Assembly: GCA_028281215.1 (NCBI GenBank)
Contig: JANQKH010000740.1
Span: forward strand, 1-14,599
DNA: 14,599 bases
Direction of reading: 5' to 3'
DNA from: Phycisphaeraceae bacterium
GTDB taxonomy: Bacteria; Planctomycetota; Phycisphaerae; Phycisphaerales; Phycisphaeraceae
Under the pieces are notes generated by a model. The model was not told the DNA's origin. It saw only the letters and a program-made list of their open reading frames with translations, and did not search any database. The translations under genes and the position numbers were made by a program. Of this stretch, positions 14,571-14,599 are shown piece by piece. How positions within the stretch are numbered: the first letter of the stretch is position 1; each line of letters starts with the position of its first letter.

Positions 14571-14599
14571 CCTAATTTCGTTTTCCGAAAAGCTTTGCG
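14571..14599 (-). other. Open frame upstream of the ATPase start
   Basis: No stop codon interrupts the ATPase frame between its first ATG and the window edge. Residues QSFSENEIR would be added, so the annotated N-terminus is provisional. Confidence 0.4.

Noticed and set aside
1..14599. CRISPR array, rRNA, insertion sequences or replication origin
   Set aside because: No regularly spaced repeats, rRNA segments, transposase motifs or iteron clusters were seen on either strand.

Overview
The window looks like chromosomal DNA of a planctomycete, most likely of the Phycisphaerae type. This is an inference from protein style: planctomycetal PQQ-like beta-propeller and FGE-like proteins, a C-terminal CPxC/CPEC zinc-ribbon membrane protein, GTG starts, a multihaem cytochrome, and a Planctomycetes-type tyrosine recombinase. 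No rRNA or other decisive marker is present.

Positions 1 to about 10430 look like resident GC-rich chromosome. On the + strand they hold the end of a formylglycine-generating-enzyme-like protein, a seven-haem c-type cytochrome, a four-helix cytochrome-b-like membrane protein and an exported PQQ-like beta-propeller protein. The cytochrome pair forms a plausible quinone-to-periplasm electron-transfer module. Next come a short secreted ORF that ends at a hairpin, and rnpA (RNase P protein) on the minus strand with no rpmH beside it. An M50-like membrane metalloprotease (+) and a zinc-ribbon membrane protein (-) then converge with a 2-bp gap. They are followed by a HEAT/TPR protein (+) and a large exported protein (-) with a C-terminal laminin-B-like domain, which converge on a strong hairpin.

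A class II tRNA-Leu(CAA) lies at 10434-10517. From just beyond its 3' end to the right edge the DNA changes character: it is visibly less GC-rich and all genes lie on the minus strand. In order of transcription (right to left) these are a HerA/VirD4-type ATPase with a C-terminal winged helix, a small PD-(D/E)xK-like protein directly abutting it, a small membrane protein, an excisionase-like HTH protein and a tyrosine recombinase whose stop codon is about 100 bp from the tRNA. This is the left end of an element integrated at the tRNA 3' end; the other end lies outside the window. The ATPase plus nuclease-like pair is the most likely place for an uncharacterised system, possibly DNA transfer, replication or defence. 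No relaxase, Rep or other decisive partner is visible here.
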